Counted from the stretch's first letter, positions 26,117 through 34,795 are shown. The stretch: 64,000 bases of DNA from Geosporobacter ferrireducens (GCF_001750685.1 NZ_CP017269.1:5311416-5375415); one strand, 5' to 3'. A program made the numbers and translations. Notes: generated by a model not told the origin, from the sequence alone.

Positions 26117-26381
26117 GATAAATTATAAAAAAATAATCTATGCAACCTATTCAACAGATGCTGAAAAGAAAGGACTTTGGAATGTATATGCAGCAAAGAT
26201 TGTTGACAATGCATTAGAAAATAAAATGCAGATATCACAAGATATAGAGTATCCCGGAATGCCTATGGCTTTCTGGAGTAGCGACAGTAAAAGTGTATTG
26301 ATGTATGAGCCAAAGATATTTAAACAGGATGGCAGGGTTTTCGTAGAAAAGGCAGTCATTCGAAAGATCAAGTTTAAATAA
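26117..26381 (+). pseudogene. C-terminal remnant of a beta-propeller-like protein
   Basis: The frame contains ATYSTDAEKKGLWNVYAAKI and FWSSDSKSVLMYEP, a pattern of WD40/TolB-like propeller blades. The only upstream ATG lies inside the preceding terminator and has no ribosome site. The piece therefore looks like the 3' end of a lost longer gene. The family assignment is tentative. Confidence 0.45.
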
Positions 26382-26487
26382 AAAATGATTGTTTGAAATT
26401 ATCTCAATTTTACGGTAAGAATATGCGAAAACAAAATAGAATTATCCGAACGATAAATATTATTCATAAAAAAATGTACGAAATGGG

Positions 26488-26517
26488 TTGACTGATTATC
26501 TGGGTTTGTCGTAAAAT
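26488..26517 (+). promoter_or_regulatory. Promoter of the purine riboswitch operon
   Basis: TTGACT (26488-26493), 18-base spacer, TAAAAT (26512-26517), 26 bases before the aptamer. Confidence 0.6.
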
Positions 26518-26542
26518 GTATTTACATCTAAAAATAAATAGG

Positions 26543-26726
26543 GTTCATATAATCGCAGAGATATGGTCTGCAAGTTTCTACCGGACTACCGTAAATGGTC
26601 TGACTATGAGCAAGCGAACACCGAAGGATTCATCTTAGGTGTACCGTTTTAACCTACACAATAGGAAAATATTCCAGGCGTGTTAGGTTTTACTCTTTGC
26701 TCGAGTAGAACCTAACACGCTTTTTT
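26543..26726 (+). ncRNA. Purine riboswitch (guanine type) with terminator
   Basis: The aptamer at about 26543-26611 has the conserved TATAATCGC, ATATGG, AGTTTCTACC and CCGTAAA blocks, with P1 formed by TCATA and TATGA. The specificity base in GACTATG is C, which fits guanine/hypoxanthine/xanthine rather than adenine. A strong terminator follows: GCGTGTTAGGTT (from 26678) with AACCTAACACGC (to 26720) and six T. Ligand binding should switch off the hydroxylase-permease operon. Confidence 0.95.
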
Positions 26727-26762
26727 ATTAAGAATCTATTGTTAGATTATGGGGGGAGTAGT

Positions 26763-27557
26763 ATGTTTACGGTAAATGAATTCGTACAACCAAAAACAAT
26801 CGAAGAAGCGTATAACACGATTGTAGATAGAAGGAATAATACTATAATTGGTGGCAGTGCTTTTTTGAGATTGGGTTCAAAGAAAATTGGGACGGCAGTA
26901 GATTTAGCCAACCTTAGACTAAATTATATAAAAGATGAAGATGGTTATATTGAAATTGGGGCATATACAACCTTTAGGGAAATTGAAACCAGTTCATTGT
27001 TAATAGATCATTTTAATGGTGTCATTTCCAATTCAGTAAAGAATATTATTGGTGTTCAATTTAGGAATATTGTTACAGTGGGTGCATCGGTTTTTTCAAA
27101 ATATGGGTTTTCCGACTTATTAACAGCGCTGCTCGCCTTAGATACAGAGGTAGAACTATATAAAGCAGGCAGAATGTCCTTAGATGACTTTTTGAAAAGA
27201 CCCTATGAGAAAGATATTTTAATATGTGTATATATAAAGAAAAATCAGAGACAAGCATCCTACCAGCATTTGAGAAATTCCGTAAGTGATTACCCTATAT
27301 TAAACGTTGCAGTTTCAAGTCTTAATAATCAGTGGAGGATCACAGTAGGGGCCAGGCCACAAAAGGCTGCTATGGCCAGGAAGGCCTCAGCTGCACTCTC
27401 TAATCATCTAAGTATTGAGAACTTGGAATATTATGCAGACCTTGCTGCTGAAGAATTGAATTTTGGAAGCAATGAGAGAGGCACGGCAGAGTACCGGAAA
27501 GCCATGTGCGGCGTATTGGTGAAAAGAGCGATTATGGAGGTCTTACAATGCAAATAG
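26763..27557 (+). CDS. xdhB: Xanthine dehydrogenase family, FAD-binding subunit
   Basis: 264 residues of the CO-dehydrogenase-flavoprotein type. The FAD pyrophosphate loop TIIGGSAFLRLG is at about 27-40, and a second FAD-contacting stretch FRNIVTVGASV is at about 100-110. A small C-terminal domain completes it. It passes electrons from the iron-sulfur subunit to an acceptor. ATG 26763 follows a GGGGGGAG site. The gene overlaps the iron-sulfur subunit by 10 bases. The canonical GG pair in the second loop is changed to GA. Confidence 0.88.
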   Translation: MFTVNEFVQPKTIEEAYNTIVDRRNNTIIGGSAFLRLGSKKIGTAVDLANLRLNYIKDEDGYIEIGAYTTFREIETSSLLIDHFNGVISNSVKNIIGVQFRNIVTVGASVFSKYGFSDLLTALLALDTEVELYKAGRMSLDDFLKRPYEKDILICVYIKKNQRQASYQHLRNSVSDYPILNVAVSSLNNQWRITVGARPQKAAMARKASAALSNHLSIENLEYYADLAAEELNFGSNERGTAEYRKAMCGVLVKRAIMEVLQCK

Positions 27558-27997
27558 AGATAATCTTAAATGGTAAAAAGGTAGCTTTAAATGTGAAAAA
27601 TGATGAATTCCTAGCGGATACCTTAAGAAACCATGGTGTTTTCAGTGTAAGAAAAGGCTGTGATACCACATGTTGTGGACTTTGTACCATATGGATTGAA
27701 GAAAAACCAGTTTTGTCCTGTGCTATGCTTTCTATTCGGGCCAATGGTAAAAATATTACTACGATGGAAGGTCTTCAAGAGGAAGCAGAAGAATTTGCAC
27801 AGGTTCTCGTAGCAGAGGGCTCAGAACAGTGTGGTTTTTGCAGTCCGGGCTTTATTATGACCGTATTAGCCATGAAAAGAGAACTCAAAAACCCTAATGA
27901 GGAAGAGATTGTTCACTATTTGACTGGAAACTTGTGTAGATGTACCGGTTACTTAGGACAACTAAGGGCAATAAAGAAATATTTGGGGGTGGTCTAG
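27548..27997 (+). CDS. xdhC: Xanthine dehydrogenase family, [2Fe-2S] subunit
   Basis: 149 residues. The N-terminal ferredoxin-type cluster has CDTTCCGLCTIW plus a further Cys in VLSCAML. The C-terminal helical cluster has EQCGFCSPG and GNLCRCTGY. Both [2Fe-2S] sites therefore look complete. It carries electrons from the molybdenum site to FAD. Start 27548 follows GGAGGTCTTACA and lies within the end of the FAD gene; the molybdenum subunit starts one base after its stop. Confidence 0.92.
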   Translation: MQIEIILNGKKVALNVKNDEFLADTLRNHGVFSVRKGCDTTCCGLCTIWIEEKPVLSCAMLSIRANGKNITTMEGLQEEAEEFAQVLVAEGSEQCGFCSPGFIMTVLAMKRELKNPNEEEIVHYLTGNLCRCTGYLGQLRAIKKYLGVV

Positions 27998-27998
27998 C

Positions 27999-30281
27999 AT
28001 GAATTTTATTGGTAAGAGCATACCGAAGATAGATGGGATGGCCATTGCTACAGGTAAACCTGTTTATACAGAAGACATGGCACCTCCAAATGCGCTGGTT
28101 GTAAAACTGCTCAGAAGTCCCCATGCCTTTGCTAGAATTCGATCTATAGATACCACAAAAGCTAAAAGCTTAGAGAATGTGGCGTGCATCTTTACTTATA
28201 AAGATGTACCGGATAGTAGATTTACTCTAGCAGGGCAGTCTTATCCAGAACCTTCACCCTATGATCGCTTAATTTTGGATGAAATTGTAAGGTACGTCGG
28301 AGATGAAGTGGCAATCGTTGCTGCTGCAGATGAAGCAACCGCTGAGAAAGCTATGAAACTCATAAAGGTTGATTATGAAGTATTTGAACCGGTTTTAGAT
28401 TTTGAAAAAGCCATAGATCATCCTTCTATTATCCATCCGGAAACAGATTTGCACTGTAACTTTGATATAGGTATGGAGAAGGAAAGGAATATCGTCTCTA
28501 CCCAAAAGGTGGAGGTTGGAGATGTGGAAGAAGAGCTGGAAAAGTGCGATGTAGTAGTGGAAGAGACTTGTTATACTCAAGCTCAATCTCATAGTATGAT
28601 GGAGACCTATCGTGCTTTCAGCTATCTAGATCATACAGGCAGACTTGTGGTTGTTAGCTCTACGCAGATTCCTTTCCATGTGCGAAGGCAATTATCGAGA
28701 GCTTTAAAGGTACCCGCCAGTAAAATAAGGGTGATTAAGCCTAGAATCGGTGGAGGTTTTGGGGGGAAGCAGACGGGAGCAGTGGAAGTATTTGCAGCAA
28801 TGGTCACCTTGAACACTGGAAAACCCGCTAAAATTATCTATGATAGAAAAGAAACTTTTACTGCAACCAATAGCCGTCATGCAATGCGTTTAAAGGTTAG
28901 ATTAGGGGCGGATAAGGAAGGCTGCATTAGAGTAGTAGATATTCAGGGTTTATCAGATACAGGAGCTTATGGGGAACACGCCTCTACTACTTTTGGAGTT
29001 GTAGGTGAGAAAACCCTCCCCCTTTATAACAAGACAAAAGCTGTTCGATTTATGGGAAATGTGGTTTATACCAACAAGATGCCAGCAGGGGCTTTTCGAG
29101 GTTACGGCGCTACGCAGGGGACATTTGCATTAGAAACAGCAGTGAACAAACTGGCTGAGAAGTTAAATATGGATCCTACAGAACTTCGATTAAAAAACCT
29201 AATTAGAGAAGGTGAAACATCTCTCTTGTATCATGGGAAAAAACTGGGGAGCTCAACTTTGCATGAATGCATCGCAAGAGGTCGGGAAATGATCGGATGG
29301 AAAGATAAGTACCCGAAACAAGAGATCGGTGATAATAAGGTAAGGGCCTTGGGAATGGCCGTAACCATGCAGGGTTCAGGAATTGCCAATATAGATACAG
29401 CCTCGGCTGAGATTCGGTTAAATGATGATGGAAACTTTACGCTGCTAATAGGATCTACCGATATGGGAACAGGCAGTGATACTATACTCAGTCAAATGGC
29501 TGCTGAAGTTTTGGAAACTTCTGTAGAACATATCATTGTCCATGCTGCAGATACGGATATATCTCCTTATGATCCTGGCTCCTATGCTTCTAGTACAACC
29601 TATGTGACAGGGATGGCGGTTGTAAAAGCTGCTGAAGATTTAAAAAAGCAAATTTTGGAGAGTGGTGCAAGACTATTAGAAGTTTCCCCAGATGAAGTGG
29701 AGTTTGACGGACAAAAGGTAAGTACTTTTAGTGGAAATAAAGAAATCAGCCTTAAGAAAATTGCAGAATTGCAGGTTTTAGCTTTTGGAGGTAATCGTCA
29801 ACTGGTTGGCACTGCAACCCACGGTAGTCCAGTATCTCCGCCGCCCTTCATAGCTGGATTTGCAGAGGTGGAAGTTGACAAAGAAACAGGCAAGATAAAG
29901 CTAATAGACTATGTAGCAGTGATCGACTGCGGTACAGTAATTAATCCAAATTTAGCAACGATTCAGGCTGAAGGGGGCATTGTTCAAGGAATTGGTTTAG
30001 CAATGTATGAAGATGTGAGATATGACGAAGGCGGGAGGATGACTACCAACAGCTTTATGCAATATAAAATTCCAACCAGAAAAGATATTGGAAACATTAG
30101 GGTAGTCTTTGAAGAAAGTTTTGAGCCAACAGGTCCCTTTGGAGCAAAGTCAATAGGAGAAGTTGTTATCAATACACCGGCACCTGCAATACTGGATGCC
30201 GTTTACAATGCAGTAGGGATTCGATTGACGGATCTTCCAATAACTCCTGAAAAAGTATTCTTAGCAATGAAGAAAATCTAG
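27999..30281 (+). CDS. xdhA: Xanthine dehydrogenase family, molybdopterin-binding subunit
   Basis: 760 residues, full length for the large subunit. Molybdopterin-contact motifs include IGGGFGGKQTG (about residue 250), GAFRGYGATQGTFALE (about 367) and the C-terminal GPFGAKSIGE with the catalytic Glu. It hydroxylates a purine or related heterocycle at the molybdenum centre. The purine riboswitch and NCS2 permease in the same unit make xanthine or hypoxanthine the most likely substrate. No molybdenum-cofactor maturation gene is adjacent. Confidence 0.9.
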   Translation: MNFIGKSIPKIDGMAIATGKPVYTEDMAPPNALVVKLLRSPHAFARIRSIDTTKAKSLENVACIFTYKDVPDSRFTLAGQSYPEPSPYDRLILDEIVRYVGDEVAIVAAADEATAEKAMKLIKVDYEVFEPVLDFEKAIDHPSIIHPETDLHCNFDIGMEKERNIVSTQKVEVGDVEEELEKCDVVVEETCYTQAQSHSMMETYRAFSYLDHTGRLVVVSSTQIPFHVRRQLSRALKVPASKIRVIKPRIGGGFGGKQTGAVEVFAAMVTLNTGKPAKIIYDRKETFTATNSRHAMRLKVRLGADKEGCIRVVDIQGLSDTGAYGEHASTTFGVVGEKTLPLYNKTKAVRFMGNVVYTNKMPAGAFRGYGATQGTFALETAVNKLAEKLNMDPTELRLKNLIREGETSLLYHGKKLGSSTLHECIARGREMIGWKDKYPKQEIGDNKVRALGMAVTMQGSGIANIDTASAEIRLNDDGNFTLLIGSTDMGTGSDTILSQMAAEVLETSVEHIIVHAADTDISPYDPGSYASSTTYVTGMAVVKAAEDLKKQILESGARLLEVSPDEVEFDGQKVSTFSGNKEISLKKIAELQVLAFGGNRQLVGTATHGSPVSPPPFIAGFAEVEVDKETGKIKLIDYVAVIDCGTVINPNLATIQAEGGIVQGIGLAMYEDVRYDEGGRMTTNSFMQYKIPTRKDIGNIRVVFEESFEPTGPFGAKSIGEVVINTPAPAILDAVYNAVGIRLTDLPITPEKVFLAMKKI

Positions 30282-30328
30282 AGTATATCTATCCTAAAAA
30301 TATAAACTAAAAAATGGAGGCAACTAAA

Positions 30329-31699
30329 ATGTCAGATATCCAGAACAATAATCCAAATGCTACTTCAAAGTATGATGTAGATGGTAAGCCACCTTTAAAA
30401 GAAGCAGTTCCTCTTGGTTTGCAACACGTGCTGGCTATGTTTGCCGGTAATGTGACAGTACCATTAATCATTGCTGGTGCCCTTGGGCTAACAGTAGGTG
30501 AAAAAACATTTCTAATTCAGTGTGCTATGTTTGTAGCAGGGATTACCACGCTTATTCAGACGAATCGCATTGGTCCGGTAGGTGCCAACTTGCCGATTGT
30601 TATGGGGACCAGCTTTGGTTTTGTTCCAACTTCTATAGCGATTGGCAAACAGTTTGGTTTATCTGGTATATTAGGTGCTGCTTTTGTCGGGGGTTTTTTC
30701 GAAGCGATTTTAGGTTATTTTTTAAAACCCCTGCGTAAGTTCTTTCCTCCGATTGTTACGGGGACCGTATTGCTGACCATTGGTCTATCATTACTGCCTA
30801 CTGGCATTAAATATTTCGCTGGCGGTGCCGGTGCATCAGATTTTGGTTCTTTGCAGAATCTAGCGCTAGGAAGCTTGGTATTAGTAACTATTATATTCTT
30901 TAATCAATATTTTCAAGGAATTTTAAGAATGGCTGCCATTTTAATAGGTATCACGGTAGGTTATGTAGCTGCTATTTTCATGGGTAAAGTTGACTTTACT
31001 TCTGTGATGGATGCTGCTTGGTTTTCTATTCCAACACCGATGGCTTATGGGATGACCTTTCATGGACCTGCTATTATCGCAATGTTTATCTTATACGTAG
31101 TAACAACAGTTGAAACAGTTGGTGATATTTCAGGTATTACCGTTGGAGGTGCTGGAAGAGAAGCAACAGACCGGGAACTTTCCGGTGGGGTTATTGCAGA
31201 TGGTTTAGCCAGCAGTTTTGCCGCGCTCTTTAATGCATTTCCTAATACTTCTTTTAGTCAGAATGTTGGAATCGTATCCCTGACTGGAATTATGAGCAGA
31301 TATGTTGTTAGCGTGGGTGCTTTTTTCTTGATTCTAGCGGGTCTAATCCCTAAATTGGGAGCAGTACTTGCTGTAATGCCGCAAAGTGTCCTAGGGGGAG
31401 CGGCTGTTGTAATGTTTGCCATGATTGCAACTTCTGGCATTGTATTGGTTACGAAAGATGAATTAAATCAGAGAAATTTATTGATCGTTGCGGTGGCTTT
31501 AGGGTTGGGATTGGGATTAGGATCAGTTCCGGAAGCGCTGCAGTATTTACCTGAATCAGTAAATCTTATTTTCTCAGGTTCTGGTATGGTGGTTTCCTGT
31601 ATGATTGCCCTAGTGTTGAATATTATTCTTCCTAAAGAAGAACAGCGTGTGGTTAAAAACAGTGAAGCAATTTCAAAAGCTGAAGCTGCCGGTATATAA
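30329..31699 (+). CDS. NCS2-family xanthine/uracil (purine) permease
   Basis: 456 residues with about 12-14 membrane segments. The family motifs are VPLGLQHVLAMFAGNVTVPL in the first helix, TSFGFVPTSIAIG, the TVETVGDISGIT substrate helix and FPNTSFSQNVG. It imports a purine base with protons or sodium. ATG 30329 is chosen; the earlier ATG at 30314 is part of the ribosome site ATGGAGG. It closes the riboswitch-controlled operon. The exact base is unknown; xanthine or urate-type transporters are nearest in pattern. Confidence 0.9.
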   Translation: MSDIQNNNPNATSKYDVDGKPPLKEAVPLGLQHVLAMFAGNVTVPLIIAGALGLTVGEKTFLIQCAMFVAGITTLIQTNRIGPVGANLPIVMGTSFGFVPTSIAIGKQFGLSGILGAAFVGGFFEAILGYFLKPLRKFFPPIVTGTVLLTIGLSLLPTGIKYFAGGAGASDFGSLQNLALGSLVLVTIIFFNQYFQGILRMAAILIGITVGYVAAIFMGKVDFTSVMDAAWFSIPTPMAYGMTFHGPAIIAMFILYVVTTVETVGDISGITVGGAGREATDRELSGGVIADGLASSFAALFNAFPNTSFSQNVGIVSLTGIMSRYVVSVGAFFLILAGLIPKLGAVLAVMPQSVLGGAAVVMFAMIATSGIVLVTKDELNQRNLLIVAVALGLGLGLGSVPEALQYLPESVNLIFSGSGMVVSCMIALVLNIILPKEEQRVVKNSEAISKAEAAGI

Positions 31700-31718
31700 T
31701 TGAAGTAAACGAAGCATC

Positions 31719-31766
31719 CAAACGAGTGAAAGGAGCTCTGTGTTCAGAGCTCCTTTCACTCGTTTG
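31719..31766. terminator. Perfect 22-bp palindromic hairpin
   Basis: Arms 31719-31740 and 31745-31766 are exact complements around the loop TGTT. There is no T-run on either side, yet it sits between convergent genes, so it probably ends both transcripts or protects their ends. Confidence 0.75.
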
Positions 31767-31794
31767 ATTGGGTAATAAACATTAAGAGAGAAAG

Positions 31795-32136
31795 TTATTT
31801 CTGCAGCTTTAGAATATGCCTCAGGATGAGTAAGCCTTGCATCATCCTAGGAAATCCACAGGTAGGTGCCACAAGGAGTATAGTGTGTTCTATCTCTTCT
31901 TCTGTGCATCCGCTTTTTAAAGCTTTTAAAATATGCGTTCTTAAGGCATACTCATACTGAGAACTTGTAGACAGAGCTACTTTAATAAGCCAACGGGTTT
32001 TTTCATCTAGGGGGCCGCCTTCTACATGAACTAATCTTCCAAAGTTTTCGTAAGCATCATAGATCTCGCCATGATTTTCAATGAAATATTTAAGGTTCTT
32101 TTCAATAACATCTAGATTATCAAAATAATCATCCAT
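31795..32136 (-). CDS. Carboxymuconolactone decarboxylase-like protein
   Basis: 113 residues with the all-helical CMD/AhpD-like pattern (DEKTRWLIKVALSTSSQYEYALRTHILKALKSG...EEEIEHTIL). The CxxC redox pair of AhpD-type peroxidase partners is absent from the place where it should be (TSSQYEYALRTH), so a thiol-disulfide role is unlikely. Ribosome site GGAGAT precedes the ATG. A single gene of unknown substrate. Confidence 0.8.
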   Translation of the reverse strand: MDDYFDNLDVIEKNLKYFIENHGEIYDAYENFGRLVHVEGGPLDEKTRWLIKVALSTSSQYEYALRTHILKALKSGCTEEEIEHTILLVAPTCGFPRMMQGLLILRHILKLQK

Positions 32137-32340
32137 TCTATCTCCGCCTTACATCATAATATGATTGATTTATATTGTATCCCATAAATTTCCTTTGTAA
32201 ACCATATACAAGATAAAATCCGGTCAGAATGATTCATCTTGTGGGCAAAACCTTAATAACAGAATAATAGAATTATGATATAATAACCGATATAAAGCAA
32301 GATACTAAAAAAGATATTTTGGATAAAGAGGTGAAGACTA

Positions 32341-32850
32341 ATGAATAACTATGATTCGATGGTGGAAGATCTTAAAAATATGGAGAAAGTTGCAGTTGCT
32401 TTGGAGGTGGAATCATTTTCAATTTATTTTTTGGGAGGTTCTGCCTGCATATTAGGGAGATATACCGACAGAGCAACAAGAGATTTTGATTTTGTTGATC
32501 TTGGTTATTCAGCTAAACTGGGAAAAGTGTTCCGATACTTAGGCGATTTTGATATGTTAGAGTATGAGAGCACAATCCTTGCACCTACATATAAAACAAG
32601 AGCTAAACAATTAACCGAGTTTAAGTATTTGCAAATATATGTCTTAGCTAAAGAAGATATCATTGTCAGCAAGATTATTAGGATGGAGTCAAAAGATATT
32701 GAAGATATAGCTCTGTTAATAAAGCAAAGTGATAAGAATTTAATTTTACAGATTATTGAAGAGGTATTACAGCGAGAGGATATTTATCCATCTAAGCGGG
32801 AGGCATTCATAGAGAAATTACCCTATTTTAAGGAGCGATATAATGTATAG
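32341..32850 (+). CDS. DUF6036-like nucleotidyltransferase-fold protein
   Basis: 169 residues. The nucleotidyltransferase signature is visible as FLGGSACILGRYTDRATRDFDF (about residues 31-52): a glycine-rich loop followed by a D-x-D pair. YVLAKEDIIVSKIIRMESKDIEDI near residue 110 fits the second half of the fold. Proteins of this class (DUF6036, AbiEii/MenT relatives) are often toxin-like or antitoxin-linked. It overlaps the next gene by eight bases. The assignment is by motif; its enzymatic activity is untested. Confidence 0.7.
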   Translation: MNNYDSMVEDLKNMEKVAVALEVESFSIYFLGGSACILGRYTDRATRDFDFVDLGYSAKLGKVFRYLGDFDMLEYESTILAPTYKTRAKQLTEFKYLQIYVLAKEDIIVSKIIRMESKDIEDIALLIKQSDKNLILQIIEEVLQREDIYPSKREAFIEKLPYFKERYNV

Positions 32851-33217
32851 GATTTTTTGCATGAGCTATGAAAATTATATTTCTCAATATGAAAATGGTG
32901 TAGGACATGATGAATATCGCTACAAAATTGCAAAATCTATAGAACTCTTAAAAAATCCGGATGCATATATGCAAAACAAAAATGCTAATAGTATGGCATA
33001 TAAAAAAATAAGTGATTTGATTTTTTATATGCAGGAACATATAGAACAATTTCCTAAATTCAAGGCATTTTTGTGGACACTGGAATCTAGAGATATGAAA
33101 GGAAAATATTTTGGAGTAGTACCTGAAGAAGAACTAAAGGAACAAGCAAAGCTTATAAACTTGTTTTTGAATTTATTGTATTGGAAAGAAAAAGAACATT
33201 TTAAAATCCACAAATAA
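32843..33217 (+). CDS. Unknown protein coupled to the nucleotidyltransferase-like gene
   Basis: 124 residues, mostly helical, with no motif that I recognise (MYRIFCMSYENYISQYENGV start, tail LYWKEKEHFKIHK). The ATG overlaps the upstream stop and uses AAGGAGCG inside the upstream gene, so the two are translated as a pair. A partner role, such as an antitoxin or regulator, is inferred only from that coupling. Confidence 0.6.
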   Translation: MYRIFCMSYENYISQYENGVGHDEYRYKIAKSIELLKNPDAYMQNKNANSMAYKKISDLIFYMQEHIEQFPKFKAFLWTLESRDMKGKYFGVVPEEELKEQAKLINLFLNLLYWKEKEHFKIHK

Positions 33218-33482
33218 TGTGGCTTTCGTTGGTTTTATTGGTTATGTAATCTGTTATATTCAGAGTTCAGAGACTAAGAGTTATTTTAGATTTTCTATCT
33301 CATAGTAGTGTCTTTTTCACGGAAGGAACCAGTCGTTTCAGACTGCTTGATCTATTTATCAAGCGCTGATGCAGTAAGATCATATTCTTTGATGATATCA
33401 TTTTTCCTTTTACTATTAAGGTAACCGGGATTGAATTTATAATACTTTATAAGAGAACATAAGAAAAAAGGAGATTATGATT

Positions 33483-33793
33483 ATGGAATTTAAAGAAGTA
33501 AAAATAGAAATATATGTTCCAGAAGAATATATATTAAAGTTAAGAGATGAGCTCAATAAAGTCAACGCTTGTAAGATTGGAGATTATGATAACGTTATTT
33601 CTATAACAAACGTGAGGGGATATTGGAGACCTTTAGAAGGCTCAAGTCCATTTAATGGTGAGGTTGATAAAGTATGTGAAGGTGAAGAATGCAAAGTTGA
33701 AATAAGGTGTAAAAGAGAACACGTTAAAAATGCCGTTCTTATGAAGAACCACTAATTAATATTATCCCAATTGTAAACGACCTATTTGAATAG
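33483..33793 (+). pseudogene. Frameshifted YqfO/NIF3-C-terminal-like small protein
   Basis: The frame from 33483 reads VKIEIYVPEEYILKLRDELN, then VRGYWRPLEGSSPFNGEVDK and IRCKREHVKNAV, the usual YqfO-like order. It then ends early at 33755. The family's expected ending, YEEPLINIIPIVN, is present but in another frame from 33740 to the stop at 33793. The stretch that should join them (an alpha-helix ending in HP) is missing, so a small out-of-frame deletion has removed about seven codons. The product would be a 90-residue truncated protein. Confidence 0.75.
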
Positions 33794-33943
33794 TGTAGCA
33801 ACTAATCCCTAAATTGTTCTTTAAATACTAGTCTATGGTGCTATCTACAAAAGGAAACTTTAGAGCAATAACATGATATAATAAAAAATAAACTGCTTTT
33901 TATATTAAGTTTTTGGTTATCATATATTTTATGGAGGTGCAAA

Positions 33944-34231
33944 GTGGATAATAAAACTTTTAGCAAAGAGAAAAGAGTAACTTTATCAATAGTATGTATT
34001 GTTGTATATCTATTTCTCTTAAATAAAATAATACACCGAATTGAAATAGTAGAATTTGCAAGAACATTATCAAATTTAAATTCTATTAAAGAAAATACTA
34101 GTAATGAGGTTTTATTAAATATAAAAAATCAGTATATTTTATTAAGAGTAGCAATGGTTGCTCTGTCCTGTCTAGTAGCAATTTCAATATTTTATATTAA
34201 CAGAAAAAATAAAAAAGAAGAGGAATACTAA
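33944..34231 (+). CDS. Small membrane protein of unknown function
   Basis: 95 residues with two membrane helices (about 12-32 and 65-85) and a charged tail NRKNKKEEEY. GTG start after GGAGGTGCAAA. It is not recognised. Its last codons lie inside the left arm of a large inverted repeat (34206-34377). Confidence 0.55.
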   Translation: MDNKTFSKEKRVTLSIVCIVVYLFLLNKIIHRIEIVEFARTLSNLNSIKENTSNEVLLNIKNQYILLRVAMVALSCLVAISIFYINRKNKKEEEY

Positions 34232-34377
34232 ATTCCTGAGGTTATCGAAAAACCCCTTGATTTAAGAAATTGCATTACGCGAAGTCTTAATTTTCAAGGG
34301 GTTTCTTTATTAATTTCGCAGATTTAGCACTTTTTCGATGGTCTGAGGAATACTAAATTCCTCTTCTTTTTTATTTT
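34206..34377. repeat. Nested inverted and direct repeats around a hairpin
   Basis: Outer arms 34206-34226 and 34357-34377 are 21-base exact complements. Within them the 18-base palindromic word GAGGAATACTAAATTCCT occurs twice in direct orientation (34220-34237 and 34345-34362). Between these is a separate hairpin (34250-34260 with 34294-34304). It lies between two convergent genes. Confidence 0.8.
34250..34310 (+). terminator. Intrinsic terminator
   Basis: AAACCCCTTGA pairs with TCAAGGGGTTT across a 33-base loop, followed by CTTTATTAATTT. The loop is long, so efficiency is uncertain. Confidence 0.55.
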
Positions 34378-34795
34378 AGTATTTGGTAGCAGACCAGAAA
34401 ATTGATGCAGGTCCATAAAATACACCAGAATATTGGTTTCCATTGCTTGAAACCCATTGGCAATCCGCCCACTTAATGATCATATATCCTGGGTTTAAAC
34501 CAGCCTGTTCTTTCTTGACCATTGTATCTGCAACTGTTTTTAAACTAGATGTTAAACCAGCAGCTTCAATAGCTTTAAAAATTTCAAGCTCTGTCATTAC
34601 TGGATCAGCTGCTGTTTGGAAAGCCGTTTTAGCAATTCCTTTCAAAGCAGCTGAAGCATAAGCTGTTATTCCTATCTCCGCAATAAGTGCAAATAAATCT
34701 TTAGCACTTGTTCCAAGCTCCATTACAGCAAATTGAAAAGCTTGAGCAGGCGTATAATTTTTGTAGCTAACATTTCCTATAACTTGCAATGGCAT
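34376..34795 (-). CDS. Hypothetical protein, not recognised
   Basis: 139 residues. A hydrophobic, alanine-rich middle (IGITAYASAALKGIAKTAFQ) and a C-terminal part rich in W, Y and G (KWADCQWVSSNGNQYSGVFY). There is no signal peptide. Ribosome site GGGAGAGG lies before the ATG. The sequence has the look of a small phage or secreted-effector-type protein, but I cannot assign a family. It is monocistronic within an AT-rich accessory patch. Confidence 0.5.
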   Translation of the reverse strand: MPLQVIGNVSYKNYTPAQAFQFAVMELGTSAKDLFALIAEIGITAYASAALKGIAKTAFQTAADPVMTELEIFKAIEAAGLTSSLKTVADTMVKKEQAGLNPGYMIIKWADCQWVSSNGNQYSGVFYGPASIFWSATKY

